DNA of 49,917 nt, from positions 10,306 through 60,222 of the forward strand of contig DGOK01000038.1 in assembly GCA_002389385.1 (NCBI GenBank), written 5' to 3'. Positions 18,307 through 27,558 of this stretch are shown piece by piece (within the stretch, counting starts at the first letter, position 1; the number at the start of each line of letters is the position of its first letter). A program made the translations under genes and the position numbers. This DNA comes from Rhodospirillaceae bacterium UBA4468. GTDB taxonomy: Bacteria > Pseudomonadota > Alphaproteobacteria > Rhodospirillales > Casp-alpha2. Under the pieces are notes generated by a model. The model did no database searches. It saw only the letters and a program-made list of their open reading frames with translations, and was not told the origin of the DNA.

Positions 18307-20388
18307 TCAGCCTGATCGCAGATTTTTAACAGCAGCATCACGTTCAAAAAGATAGAGTAAATGACGCAACGCTTGCCCCCGGGTACTTTGCAACTCAGGA
18401 TCGATGTTCAATATTACTTCTGCATCGTCTCGTGCAATCTGTAATAAGTCGCCATGGTCAGAAATGTTCGCCAAGCGAAACTCGGGGAGTCCGCTTTGAC
18501 GCGTGCCTAGAAGTTCACCTGCACCACGAAGTTCAAGGTCTCGTTCAGCAATAACAAAGCCATCGTCTGTTTCACGCATCGTTGTCAGGCGTGCTTTGGC
18601 GATTTCACCCAGATGACCGACGTGCATGAGAAGGCAGGTCGATTTCTCACTACCTCGCCCAATGCGCCCGCGGAGCTGATGCAGCTGTGCCAGGCCAAAC
18701 CTTTCTGCGTGTTCGATAACCATCACGCTCGCCTCGGGGACATCTACACCGACTTCGATGACGGTCGTCGCGACAAGAATGTCAATTTCACCGTCCTTAA
18801 AGGCGCTCATGACAGCGTCTTTCTCTGCCCCTTTAAGGCGGCCGTGAACCAGACCAACACGTTCACCAAATGCCGCTTTTAGATGATCGTAGCGAAGCTC
18901 GGCCGCTGCCATATCTGATGTTTCTGATTCCTCAATAATGGGGCAAACCCAATAAACACGTGCATTACTTTTTACGGCACGACCAACCGCGTGGACAACT
19001 TCGTCCAGCCGATCATTTGAGATTAATACGGTTTGTATCGGTTTCCGCCCTGCGGGCTTTTCGGTAAGCCGAGAGACATCCATATCACCGTAAGCAGTTA
19101 ACATCAGCGTGCGTGGAATTGGCGTTGCGGTCATAACGAGAACATCGACGGCACGCCCCTTGGCTGCCAGCGTTAATCGTTGATGCACACCGAAACGGTG
19201 CTGTTCATCAATAACTGCAACGCGCAGATCATGATATTCTACGTCATCTTGAAACAAGGCATGGGTGCCGACAGCCAGACGTGCGGCACCTATCTTAAGC
19301 TTTTCAAGAATTGCGTCACGTTTCTTCCCACGCTCGCGCCCGGTCAGCAGGACAGGTTGAATGCCGGCGGCTTCGGCCATTTGACTGATTGTTACCATAT
19401 GTTGTCGTGACAGTATTTCAGTTGGTGCCATGATCACGGCCTGACCACCAGCTTCGACGGCACTCAACATCGCCATAAGTGCGACAATCGTTTTGCCTGA
19501 CCCGACATCGCCCTGCAAAAGTCTGAGCATACGATGATCTGCTGCCAGGTCGGCGTCGATTTCTGACAGGGTGAAGTTCTGTGAATTCGTAAGATCGAAC
19601 GGAAGGGCGGCGAGGACTTTGTTTCTTAATGAGCCATCACCCTTTAGGGTAACACCCTTAAGGCGTTTCATCTGTGCGCGGACAATCGCCAGGGCCAGTT
19701 GATTGGCTAGTAACTCATCATAAGCGAGACGTCGATGAGGCGGGGTTTGGACCGAAAGATCGTTCGTGCTTTCTGGTGCGTGAACGGCCAACAGAGCCTC
19801 GTGCCAGGTTAACCAGTTCTCACGATTTACGAGTGCTGGGTCGAGCCACTCTGGCAGTGCTTTAGGAACTTCAAGGGCAGCACGCATGGTTTTACCCAGT
19901 ACTTTTAACGACAATCCAGCCGTCAAAGGATAAACGGGTTCAACTTTATTAAGGCTTTCAATATCATCTTCGGTGACGATGTGATCCGGATGGGTCATCT
20001 GCAATGTGTCGCCGAATTTTTCTACCTTGCCTGAAATCACCCGGACTTCACCTTCGGGCAGGATCTTGAGGAGATAATCTGCACGCGCACGGAAGAAGAC
20101 GAGCGTCATTGCGCCCGTATCGTCCATGGCAGTGATTTTGTAGGGTTGGCGCTGGTTGTTTGGTTTGTAGTGTTGGGTGACGCGTATTGTGATTGTAGCA
20201 ATCGTATCTGGCTCAGCATCTGCAATTTTCGGTGTATAGCGGCGATCAATGATATCAGACGGTAGATGCCAAAGCAGGTCGACCACGTGCTGTCCCGCGA
20301 CTTTTTCAATAAGTACAGCGATCCTTGCACCCACACCTTTAAGGGTGGTGACGGGACGAAATAAGGGAAACAGGCTTTCTGGTCGCAT
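18307..20388 (-). CDS. recG: ATP-dependent DNA helicase RecG
   Basis: Remodels stalled replication forks and branched DNA. 693 residues: an N-terminal wedge/OB domain (VTTLKGVGARIAVLIEK, LLWHLPSDIIDRR), then helicase motifs I (LLQGDVGSGKTIVAL, about residue 290), Ia (MAPTEIL), II (DEQHRFG, about 394), III (MTATPIPRT) and the C-terminal half with VHGRLKGAEKD, TTVIEVGVDVPEA and QLRGRIGRG. The family C-terminus RGAGELLGTRQSGLPEF is present. Intact over 2 kb. It is divergent from sdhE-mfd, the common alphaproteobacterial order. Confidence 0.97.
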   Translation of the reverse strand: MRPESLFPLFRPVTTLKGVGARIAVLIEKVAGQHVVDLLWHLPSDIIDRRYTPKIADAEPDTIATITIRVTQHYKPNNQRQPYKITAMDDTGAMTLVFFRARADYLLKILPEGEVRVISGKVEKFGDTLQMTHPDHIVTEDDIESLNKVEPVYPLTAGLSLKVLGKTMRAALEVPKALPEWLDPALVNRENWLTWHEALLAVHAPESTNDLSVQTPPHRRLAYDELLANQLALAIVRAQMKRLKGVTLKGDGSLRNKVLAALPFDLTNSQNFTLSEIDADLAADHRMLRLLQGDVGSGKTIVALMAMLSAVEAGGQAVIMAPTEILSRQHMVTISQMAEAAGIQPVLLTGRERGKKRDAILEKLKIGAARLAVGTHALFQDDVEYHDLRVAVIDEQHRFGVHQRLTLAAKGRAVDVLVMTATPIPRTLMLTAYGDMDVSRLTEKPAGRKPIQTVLISNDRLDEVVHAVGRAVKSNARVYWVCPIIEESETSDMAAAELRYDHLKAAFGERVGLVHGRLKGAEKDAVMSAFKDGEIDILVATTVIEVGVDVPEASVMVIEHAERFGLAQLHQLRGRIGRGSEKSTCLLMHVGHLGEIAKARLTTMRETDDGFVIAERDLELRGAGELLGTRQSGLPEFRLANISDHGDLLQIARDDAEVILNIDPELQSTRGQALRHLLYLFERDAAVKNLRSG

Positions 20389-20471
20389 TGTTGTCGTTTC
20401 TTACCCTGACATTTGCTATGTGAAGGGGTATATCCTAAGCGCACATAACACTATCGAAAAGGACTGAGGTC

Positions 20472-20723
20472 TTGGATCCACGCCGCAAACGCTTACTTTA
20501 CCGCGCTACACACTGTGGCATGAAGGAAAATGACGTGCTTATTGGGCGCTTTACAACAGCGCATGTCGAGGAACTAAGCGAGGAATTGGTCGATCAGCTC
20601 GAGAATCTCATGAATCATACTGACAATGATTTGTATAACTGGATCACGGGTCGGCAACCAACCCCTGAATTTGTCGATAGTGACGTCCTTCGCATGGTCA
20701 AAAAGTATAACGGCACGCTGTGA
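20472..20723 (+). CDS. sdhE: Succinate dehydrogenase assembly factor 2 (SdhE)
   Basis: 83 residues. Helps attach FAD covalently to the succinate dehydrogenase flavoprotein. RRKRLLYRATHCGMKENDVLIGRF corresponds to the family's R-x-R-G-x-x-E-(M/L)-D-x-(I/L/V)-(L/I)-xx-F signature, with the usual Gly of the RGxxE motif retained in CGMKEND. The C-terminal helices LENLMNHTDNDLYNWITGRQP are typical. The start is TTG at 20472 with AAGGA upstream. The stop overlaps the GTG start of mfd (GTGA), so the two are translationally coupled. Divergent from recG across an 83-base promoter region. Confidence 0.93.
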   Translation: MDPRRKRLLYRATHCGMKENDVLIGRFTTAHVEELSEELVDQLENLMNHTDNDLYNWITGRQPTPEFVDSDVLRMVKKYNGTL

Positions 20724-23700
20724 ATATTGACTTAGCTATTATTTTAAACCGCGGACGACGAGCCGTTGGCGGTGCACCGGAAGGTGCGGATGTTCTATTC
20801 GCCATTAAGCTTGCTGGTGAAGGACAGGACGTCATCATGGTGTTACGTGATGATGCCGGTCTCGCACGCCGCGCTGCCATTGCGGCATTCTTTGCACCCG
20901 ACTGTGACACCATTGAGCTGCCAGCATGGGATTGTCTTCCTTATGATCGCGTATCCCCAAGACGAAGTTTGGTTGGTAATCGATTGGCGGCGTTGGGTCG
21001 ATTAACAGAGAAAACAAATAAAGGCCGTTTGATCCTAACAACGGTTTCTGCATTGCTGCAGAAAGTCCCACCTCGGGATTTTCTTGAAGGCGCAGGGCGT
21101 AAATTGAATTCGGGCACTGAAATCGCACCTGATGATTTGGTTCGAGAGCTTGAGAGATTCGGTTTTAACCGCATTGAGACAGTTACTGAGCCAGGTGAAT
21201 ACGCTGTACGAGGTGGGATCGTCGATGTGTATCCTGCGGGCGCAGGTGGCCCTGTGAGGCTCGATTTCTTTGGCGATGAACTGGATACACTCAGAAGTTT
21301 CGATCCAGCGACACAACGAAGCACAGGCGAAGTCCAGACGATTACCCTCACACCGGTGAGCGAAGCGCCTTTGGATGATGACGCGATTGCACGGTTTCGG
21401 ACAAACTACCGGACACAGTTCCAGACCAGTGGGGCTGATGATCCATTGTATGAAGCCATTAGTGAAGGACGCCGCCATCAAGGCTTCGAGCATTGGCTTC
21501 CGTTGTTCCATGATAAACTTGAAACACTTTTTGATTATATTCCAAAAGCATCCGTTGTATTCGACCACCAGGCTGAGGCTGCACTTCAGTCGCGCCGGGA
21601 TTTAATTTCTGAATACTTCACTGCGCGTCAGACAATCTCTGATGCTGAAAGTGGCGTGCCATACCGTCCTGTATCGCCTGATCAAATGTTTGTTGATGCT
21701 GATGGTTTGGCTGATGGTCTCAAGTCACGCGCGGTCATAGACTTGTCCCTGTTTGAAACCGGTGGTCATGATATTGGTGGTGATCTTGGTAAGGATTATG
21801 CCGAAGTTCGGATCGACCCTAAGGCCAATGTTTATGAAGCCGTGGCAAACGATATCAAGTCGTTGGCTGCAAAAGATAAACGCATCGTTGTCGCCGGATT
21901 TAGTGATGGCTCTGCGGAACGCCTCAAGGGCCTTTTGGTTGAACACGGTGCACCACAGTTTCGTCTGACCGAAATTGATAATGCAAAAACGGCCGAAGCC
22001 GTCATGGCTGTTATCGGTTTGGATCGCGGGTTCCGTCTGGATGATCTCGTGGTTATTTCTGAAAGCGATATGCTGGGTGAGCGGATGGCTCGTCCAGGCA
22101 GGCGCCGCATTCGCCCAGAAAACTTTATTGCTGAGATATCGGCACTCGCCCCAGGTGATCTTGTTGTGCATGTCGATCATGGCATTGGTCAATTTGAAGA
22201 TCTCGAGACGATCGAAGTTGGTGGTGCGCCACACGATTGTTTGCGACTTGTATATGCGGGTGATGCCAAGCTTTTCTTGCCGGTTGAAAACGTTGATCTG
22301 CTGACGCGTTTTGGTTCTGAGGATGCAGGCGTTCAACTTGACCGTCTTGGCGGTGCCGCATGGCAGGCCCGACGTTCGAAAATGAAAGAGCGCGTCAAGG
22401 AAATGGCGGATGAGCTCATCAAGATAGCCGCCGCTCGCGAACTTAAAATCGCGCCAAAGTTCATTGCCCCTGAAGGTGCTTACGAAGAGTTCGCGGCTCG
22501 TTTTGCTTTTAATGAAACCGAAGATCAGTTGGGTGCAATTCAAGATGTCCTGGGCGACCTGCAGAAAGGCCGTCCGACGGACCGTTTGATTTGTGGTGAT
22601 GTTGGTTTTGGTAAGACCGAAGTTGCCCTGCGTGCCGCATTTGCTGTCGCGATGGAAGGCAAGCAAGTTGCAATCGTTGTGCCGACCACGTTGTTATGCC
22701 GTCAGCACTTTATGAATTTCAGGGATCGCTTCCGTGGATTTCCCGTTCGTGTTGAACAGCTTTCGCGTCTCGTGACGCAGAAAGAAATGGGCAACATCAA
22801 AGAGGGTATGAAGAAGGGAGATGTCGACATCGTTATTGGGACGCATGCATTGCTTGCCAAGGATGTTGGATTCCGTGACTTAGGTCTGCTGATTATTGAT
22901 GAAGAACAACACTTCGGTGTTGCGCACAAAGAGCGTTTAAAAGGCATTCGAAGCGACGTGCATGTGCTGACACTGACAGCCACACCAATCCCACGCACAT
23001 TGCAGATGGCTTTAACGGGCATCCGTGAAATGAGCCTGATTGCAACGCCACCGGTTGATCGCTTGGCTGTCCGTACGTTTATCTTACCTTTCGATCCCGT
23101 GATTGTTCGTGAAGCGATTTTGCGTGAACAGTATCGAGGTGGTCAGACTTTCTATGTATGTCCGCGCATCAACGATATGGAAATGGTTGCCGACAGACTT
23201 GCCGAGCTTGTACCTGAAGCTAAGGTTGCGATGGTCAATGGACAGATGCCGGTTGCAGACCTTGAAGACACCATCTCGCGGTTCTACGACGGCGCGTATG
23301 ATGTGTTGTTATCGACAAATATTATCGAAAGCGGTTTGGACTTGCCTGCCGTGAACACCATTATCATTCACCGTGCCGATATGTTTGGCTTGGCACAGCT
23401 ATATCAATTACGAGGGCGGGTAGGGCGGTCTAAAACGCGCGCCTATGCGTACCTGACACTGCCACCGGGCAAGATGTTGACGAAGGCGGCTGAGAAGCGC
23501 CTCGAAGTTATGCAAACGCTCGATAGTCTTGGCGCCGGGTTTATGCTCGCCAGCCACGACTTGGATATCCGAGGCGCAGGTAACCTGCTGGGTGACGAGC
23601 AGTCAGGCCATATCCGTGAAGTTGGCATTGAACTTTATCAGCAGCTCTTGGAAGAGGCCGTTGCGGATGCACGTGGCCTTGGGGCTGAGACCGAGGAAAC

Positions 23701-24157
23701 TGATTGGTCGCCACAGGTTTCACTTGGTATGCCTGTCTTGATACCTGATTGGTATGTCCCTGATCTGACAGTCCGCATGGGATTGTATAGACGCATTGCA
23801 TGGTTGAAAGATCCAGACGAAATCGAACAAACAGCGGCTGAGTTGATTGATCGGTTTGGTCCGATCCCAGCCGAAGCTGAAAATCTACTCGAGGTCGTTA
23901 AGATTAAGCAGTTCTGCCGGCGCGCTGGCATATCAAAACTGGACGCCGGACCGAAGGGCGCGCTAGTGCAATTTTTGAATGATCAGGTTAAAGACCCAGG
24001 TAAGCTTGTCGAATGGTTGATGACCCATAAAGGCACAGCCAAACTTCGCCCAGACCACAAGCTTGTATTCTCCCGGACTTGGGACACGCCAAAAGAACGT
24101 ATGGTCGGTATGATTTATTTGGCCAAAGAACTGGCTGAGATAAACGGCGACGCTTAA
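20720..24157 (+). CDS. mfd: Transcription-repair coupling factor Mfd
   Basis: Removes stalled RNA polymerase and recruits UvrA. 1145 residues with the full set of parts: a UvrB-like N-terminal domain (GRRAVGGAPEGADVLF, LPAWDCLPYDRVSP, RGGIVDVYPAGA), an RNA-polymerase-interaction domain (PGDLVVHVDHGIGQFEDLETIEVGG), a RecG-like motor with Walker A CGDVGFGKTEVALRAAF (about 624-640), Walker B DEEQHFG (about 726), TATPIPRTLQMAL, STNIIESGLDLPAVNT and QLRGRVGRSKTRAYAY, and the regulatory C-terminal domain (LYRRIAWLKDPDEIE). GTG start overlapping the sdhE stop. No lesion is seen over 3.4 kb. Confidence 0.98.
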   Translation: MNIDLAIILNRGRRAVGGAPEGADVLFAIKLAGEGQDVIMVLRDDAGLARRAAIAAFFAPDCDTIELPAWDCLPYDRVSPRRSLVGNRLAALGRLTEKTNKGRLILTTVSALLQKVPPRDFLEGAGRKLNSGTEIAPDDLVRELERFGFNRIETVTEPGEYAVRGGIVDVYPAGAGGPVRLDFFGDELDTLRSFDPATQRSTGEVQTITLTPVSEAPLDDDAIARFRTNYRTQFQTSGADDPLYEAISEGRRHQGFEHWLPLFHDKLETLFDYIPKASVVFDHQAEAALQSRRDLISEYFTARQTISDAESGVPYRPVSPDQMFVDADGLADGLKSRAVIDLSLFETGGHDIGGDLGKDYAEVRIDPKANVYEAVANDIKSLAAKDKRIVVAGFSDGSAERLKGLLVEHGAPQFRLTEIDNAKTAEAVMAVIGLDRGFRLDDLVVISESDMLGERMARPGRRRIRPENFIAEISALAPGDLVVHVDHGIGQFEDLETIEVGGAPHDCLRLVYAGDAKLFLPVENVDLLTRFGSEDAGVQLDRLGGAAWQARRSKMKERVKEMADELIKIAAARELKIAPKFIAPEGAYEEFAARFAFNETEDQLGAIQDVLGDLQKGRPTDRLICGDVGFGKTEVALRAAFAVAMEGKQVAIVVPTTLLCRQHFMNFRDRFRGFPVRVEQLSRLVTQKEMGNIKEGMKKGDVDIVIGTHALLAKDVGFRDLGLLIIDEEQHFGVAHKERLKGIRSDVHVLTLTATPIPRTLQMALTGIREMSLIATPPVDRLAVRTFILPFDPVIVREAILREQYRGGQTFYVCPRINDMEMVADRLAELVPEAKVAMVNGQMPVADLEDTISRFYDGAYDVLLSTNIIESGLDLPAVNTIIIHRADMFGLAQLYQLRGRVGRSKTRAYAYLTLPPGKMLTKAAEKRLEVMQTLDSLGAGFMLASHDLDIRGAGNLLGDEQSGHIREVGIELYQQLLEEAVADARGLGAETEETDWSPQVSLGMPVLIPDWYVPDLTVRMGLYRRIAWLKDPDEIEQTAAELIDRFGPIPAEAENLLEVVKIKQFCRRAGISKLDAGPKGALVQFLNDQVKDPGKLVEWLMTHKGTAKLRPDHKLVFSRTWDTPKERMVGMIYLAKELAEINGDA

Positions 24158-24162
24158 CTCGT

Positions 24163-24683
24163 TTAATGCACCACGGCTTCGCCGCTCGGCACGACAACGT
24201 TGCCATCGCCGAGTGCGAGATTGAGCTTCCAATCTGCTTTAACGGATGTGGTCACGAGCAAATGACAAAAGGCATGCAGTAACTGTTCGTTGAGATTGAA
24301 ACGAATATCAGATCCATCAGCGGTTTTAAACGAAACGCCTGTGACATCTTTGCCTGGATGAACTTTGCCGCCGAAGACAAGTAACGGCCCCGTGTTTGAT
24401 GTGGCATCCGCAGTATCGTTTACGGGCGAAGTGTCAAAATCGGTATTCTGGATCGCTTCTTGGGGTACTTCATACCCAACACTGCCTTTTGGACGTTTTT
24501 GTCGACGATCTCAGCAAGCGCGGTTTCCTTCTCAAACGTTTGCCGAAGCGCGCCACAGAGAACATGTACAAAACGCCGTGTCAGCAATACCCGGTATTCT
24601 TTCTTGTCCTTCGTGGAGAGACGAAAAAGGATACGATCTTCTTCGGGGATATAGCTCATTGAGAGTTGGTGAAGCGAACTCAT
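24163..24683 (-). pseudogene. Hypothetical protein, one-base frameshift
   Basis: A conserved-looking protein starting MSSLHQLSMSYIPEEDRILFRLSTKDKKEYRVLLTRRFVHVLCGALRQ. After VLGMKYP the frame is lost, while another frame continues convincingly: QEAIQNTDFDTSPVNDTAD, SNTGPLLVFGGKVHPGKD, FNLNEQLLHAFCHLLV, LNLALGDGNVVVPSGEAVVH and stop at 24163-24165. Restoring one C to the C-run on the minus strand (G-run at 24462-24465) joins the frames into about 173 residues. I know this pattern only as a hypothetical family in alphaproteobacteria. The start overlaps the end of the FrnE/DsbA-like gene (24680), so they were probably co-expressed. Confidence 0.75.
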
Positions 24684-25339
24684 TGCAGGGGCTCACTCAT
24701 CGGGCTGGCGCTGAGGCCAGCTGACGCCGCATCAAGGACGCGGACGAGGACTTCGGGTTCTTGTGCTCCTGAGATCACCATGTTGCCTTGAAAGGCAAAA
24801 GCCGGCACGCCATTTACGCCAAGTCTATGGGCACGTGCATTCTCTTCATAGATCGCCGCAACATCGGCTTCGCTATCGAGGTAGGCACGAAGCGGGATAG
24901 GGTCTAACCCAGAAAAAACACCAATATTGACAAGTACATCTGTATTTCCAATGTCGATGCCTTCAATAAAGTAGGCTTCAAATAATTGCTCTACCATCGG
25001 GGCGACGTCGACAAAATGCGACGCGTAACGGATCAGTCGATGTGACGAGACAGAGTTTGGTGTGCGTTGAATGCGTTCGAAAGCAAATTCAATTTCAACA
25101 GAATGTCCTGCTTCTCCGATGGCACCATAAACGCGCCTTACACGCGTTTCACTTCCAAACTTTTTAATCAGATAGGCAGTGCGATCGATGCCATTATGCG
25201 GAATATCGGGGTTCAACATGAACGGCCGCCAATTGATATCAATATTCGCTTTAGGCCGCATGGCAATGGCGCGCTCTAGGCGGCGCTTGCCAATATAGCA
25301 CCATGGACAGACCGTATCGAAAATGACGTCGAGTTGCAT
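24680..25339 (-). CDS. DsbA family oxidoreductase (FrnE-like)
   Basis: 219 residues with a thioredoxin-fold start MQLDVIFDTVCPWCYIGKRRLERA carrying a CPWC redox motif (residues 11-14), a helical insertion in the middle (SSHRLIRYASHF, EQLFEAYFIEGIDIGNTDVL) and the cis-Pro strand GVNGVPAFAFQGNMVISGAQ near the end. There is no signal peptide, so it is a cytosolic FrnE/2-hydroxychromene-2-carboxylate isomerase-like member rather than a periplasmic DsbA. It precedes the frameshifted gene at 24163-24683, overlapping it by 4 bases, and follows gcdH on the minus strand. Confidence 0.92.
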   Translation of the reverse strand: MQLDVIFDTVCPWCYIGKRRLERAIAMRPKANIDINWRPFMLNPDIPHNGIDRTAYLIKKFGSETRVRRVYGAIGEAGHSVEIEFAFERIQRTPNSVSSHRLIRYASHFVDVAPMVEQLFEAYFIEGIDIGNTDVLVNIGVFSGLDPIPLRAYLDSEADVAAIYEENARAHRLGVNGVPAFAFQGNMVISGAQEPEVLVRVLDAASAGLSASPMSEPLQ

Positions 25340-25384
25340 TAGCTTCCCTTTGATGTGCCGTCCCGACGTCGTTATCGAATGGAC

Positions 25385-26566
25385 TTATTCAGTAAATGCC
25401 TGAAGACCGGTCTGGGCACGTCCCAAAATGAGCGCATGGATATCATGCGTGCCCTCATAAGTGATCACAGTCTCAAGGTTCATCATATGACGCATCACAT
25501 GATACTCGTCGGAAATACCATTGCCGCCATGCATATCACGTGCAACGCGTGCAATATCCAATGCCTTGCCGGTTGAATTCCGTTTTATCAATGAGATGTT
25601 TTCAGGCGGGCAATTGCCTTCGTCCAACATGCGACCTACACGCAACACAGCTTGCAGGCCAATCGTAATCTCGGTTTGCATATCGGCGAGCTTCTTTTGG
25701 ATCAACTGATTATTCGCCAACGGGCGGCCAAACTGTTTGCGCTCAAGAGTGTAGTTAAGTGCGGCGTGCCAGCAGAATTCAGCGGCACCAAAAACGCCCC
25801 ATGCAATACCAAAGCGTGCTTTGTTAAGGCAACCAAACGGACCGCCAAGCCCTTTAACATTTGGGAGGATCGAGTCTTCTCCAACTTCGACGCCGTCCAT
25901 AGAGATGTCACCGGTAATGGATGCACGTAGCGAGAGCTTACCTTCAATCTTATTGGTGGTAAGGCCTGGCATGCCTTTCTCAAGAATAAAGCCGCGAATT
26001 TCGCCATCAAGTTTCGCCCAGATGACAAAAATATCGGCAATCGGCGCGTTCGAAATCCACATCTTGGAACCGGAGATTTTGTAACCACTATCGGTTTTCT
26101 CGGCACGTGTTTTCATACCGCCTGGGTCTGAACCAAAATCAGGCTCGGTTAAACCGAAGCACCCGATAAGCTCAGCGGTTGCGAGCTTTGGGAGATACTT
26201 CTTTTTTTGCTCGTCACTGCCATAGGCATAAATTGGATACATAACGAGTGATGATTGAACGCTCATGGCAGAACGATAACCGCTATCAACGCGTTCAACT
26301 TCGCGTGCGATAAGGCCATAGCTCACGTGGTTTACGCCAGCGCCACCAAATTCTTCAGGGATGGTCGAACCTAACAAGCCAAGCGCGCCCATTTCTTTCA
26401 TGATGTTTGGATCAAACGTTTCTTTGCGGTTTGCTTCCAAGATACGCGGCATCAGGTTTTCCTGAGCGAAATCATGTGCAGTGTCACGTATCATACGCTC
26501 TTCTTCGCTTAACTGGTCTTCAAACAGAAATGGATCAGCCCATTGGAACTTTGGTTTAGCAGACAT
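25385..26566 (-). CDS. Glutaryl-CoA dehydrogenase (acyl-CoA dehydrogenase family)
   Basis: FAD enzyme that oxidises and decarboxylates glutaryl-CoA to crotonyl-CoA in lysine/tryptophan breakdown. 393 residues. Seen: FQWADPFLFEDQLSEEERMIRDTAHDFAQ at the start, GCFGLTEPDFGSDPGGMKTRA (flavin/substrate region), KMWISNAPIADIFVIWAK, KQFGRPLANNQLIQKKLADMQTEI, and the catalytic Glu at about 371 in TYEGTHDIHALILGRAQTG, which is the sequence specific to glutaryl-CoA dehydrogenases. It starts 39 bases after the nitrile hydratase-like alpha gene on the same strand and may share its transcript, although no metabolic link is obvious. Confidence 0.93.
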   Translation of the reverse strand: MSAKPKFQWADPFLFEDQLSEEERMIRDTAHDFAQENLMPRILEANRKETFDPNIMKEMGALGLLGSTIPEEFGGAGVNHVSYGLIAREVERVDSGYRSAMSVQSSLVMYPIYAYGSDEQKKKYLPKLATAELIGCFGLTEPDFGSDPGGMKTRAEKTDSGYKISGSKMWISNAPIADIFVIWAKLDGEIRGFILEKGMPGLTTNKIEGKLSLRASITGDISMDGVEVGEDSILPNVKGLGGPFGCLNKARFGIAWGVFGAAEFCWHAALNYTLERKQFGRPLANNQLIQKKLADMQTEITIGLQAVLRVGRMLDEGNCPPENISLIKRNSTGKALDIARVARDMHGGNGISDEYHVMRHMMNLETVITYEGTHDIHALILGRAQTGLQAFTE

Positions 26567-26605
26567 GAATTCTCTCTTTTTTAATATGGATGCGTTATTG
26601 TGTGT

Positions 26606-27271
26606 TTAGGCGGTTTCTGGAGATTTCGCTAGACTGACGCCAATCATACTATCTCGAGTGACTAGATCAGTGAGGCGTTCTTCATTCCAATCGTCTGTAC
26701 CTGCTGGTCGTGCAGGCAGAACAACATAACGAAGATCAGCCGTAGAATCGTGAACCCGTACTTCTACATTGTCAGGTATGGTCGTACCAAAATCTTCAAG
26801 AACTTTTCGGGGTTCTTTAATTGTGCGGCTACGGTAAGCGCGAGACTTGTACCAATCAGGCGGCAACCCAATCAGCATGCGCGGATAGCATGAGCAGAGC
26901 GTACATACGACGACGTTATGAACATCTTCGGTATTCTCAATCGCTTGAATAGGAATATCACCAATATCGATGCCAAGCTCCGCTGAGGCTGCTTTAACGT
27001 CGGTAAGAACGCGCGCTTTGAATTCTGGATCAAGCCAGGTGCGGGCAACAAGCTTTGCCCCGAGTGCGGGCTCTCGTGTGTCCATAAACTCGATTTGTGC
27101 CCGCATTTCATCGGTGGACACGATACCTTTTTCAACAATAAGTTCAGCAACTGCCTGAGCCATTACCATGCGCTCGGTGAAGGGCGCATCCTCTATATCA
27201 GGCTGGTAGGGATGCGGCTCATCGTGAGAGTGGTCATGGCCGTGACTATGATCGTGATCGTCGTGGCTCAT
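26606..27271 (-). CDS. Nitrile/thiocyanate hydratase-type alpha (gamma) subunit
   Basis: 221 residues. The metal claw VCTLCSCYP is at residues 122-130; Cys123, Cys126, Ser127 and Cys128 are the usual ligands, and a Thr after the first Cys marks the cobalt type. Downstream GLPPDWYKSRAYRSRTIKEPRKVL, VEVRVHDSTADLRYVVLPARPAGT and VTRDSMIGV are family-wide. The N-terminus has about ten His in the first 20 residues (HDDHDHSHGHDHSHDEPH), a probable metal-binding tail. The start overlaps the end of the preceding subunit gene by 4 bases. With the split beta subunit, the set is like thiocyanate hydrolase. Substrate undetermined; no activator gene is seen here. Confidence 0.9.
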   Translation of the reverse strand: MSHDDHDHSHGHDHSHDEPHPYQPDIEDAPFTERMVMAQAVAELIVEKGIVSTDEMRAQIEFMDTREPALGAKLVARTWLDPEFKARVLTDVKAASAELGIDIGDIPIQAIENTEDVHNVVVCTLCSCYPRMLIGLPPDWYKSRAYRSRTIKEPRKVLEDFGTTIPDNVEVRVHDSTADLRYVVLPARPAGTDDWNEERLTDLVTRDSMIGVSLAKSPETA

Positions 27272-27558
27272 TGATTTTTCTCCAACCAGTGTTCGTAAAT
27301 ATCGATGACCATTGTGTCCTTTGCAGGGCCTTCGTAATTCGGCCAGACGTCGGCTTGGTTAAACTTCACCCGATAGAGTGGCTTTTTAGGCATGCCATCA
27401 CGCCCATAAGCAAGTTCTTCTGGATTCGGATGGCTGCCAACATACTGTGTCACAACACCATCGCACCCGCGGATAAAATGAGGTGTGCGGACATGGCCCG
27501 GTGGAAATGCGGCGCGCACTTTTACAGCATCGCCAGCTTGGTATTTTGTTTCGCTCAT
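27268..27558 (-). CDS. Nitrile hydratase beta subunit, C-terminal (SH3-like) half as separate protein
   Basis: About 96 residues from the ATG at 27558 (MSETKYQAGDAVKVR). Everything visible is the SH3-like barrel that forms the C-terminal half of nitrile hydratase beta: GDAVKVRAAFPPGHVRTPHFIRGCDGVVTQYVGSHPNPEELAYG, then PLYRVKFNQADVWPNY and DTMVIDIYEHWLE. Start and stop each overlap a neighbour in ATGA (27555-27558 and 27268-27271), which shows tight translational coupling of the three subunits. In thiocyanate hydrolase the corresponding piece is also a separate subunit. Confidence 0.88.
   Translation of the reverse strand: MSETKYQAGDAVKVRAAFPPGHVRTPHFIRGCDGVVTQYVGSHPNPEELAYGRDGMPKKPLYRVKFNQADVWPNYEGPAKDTMVIDIYEHWLEKNQ

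Noticed and set aside
21725..22666. A 313-codon open frame on the minus strand inside mfd.
   Set aside because: It is the antisense shadow of a clearly real helicase gene, has no family pattern and no ribosome-binding site.
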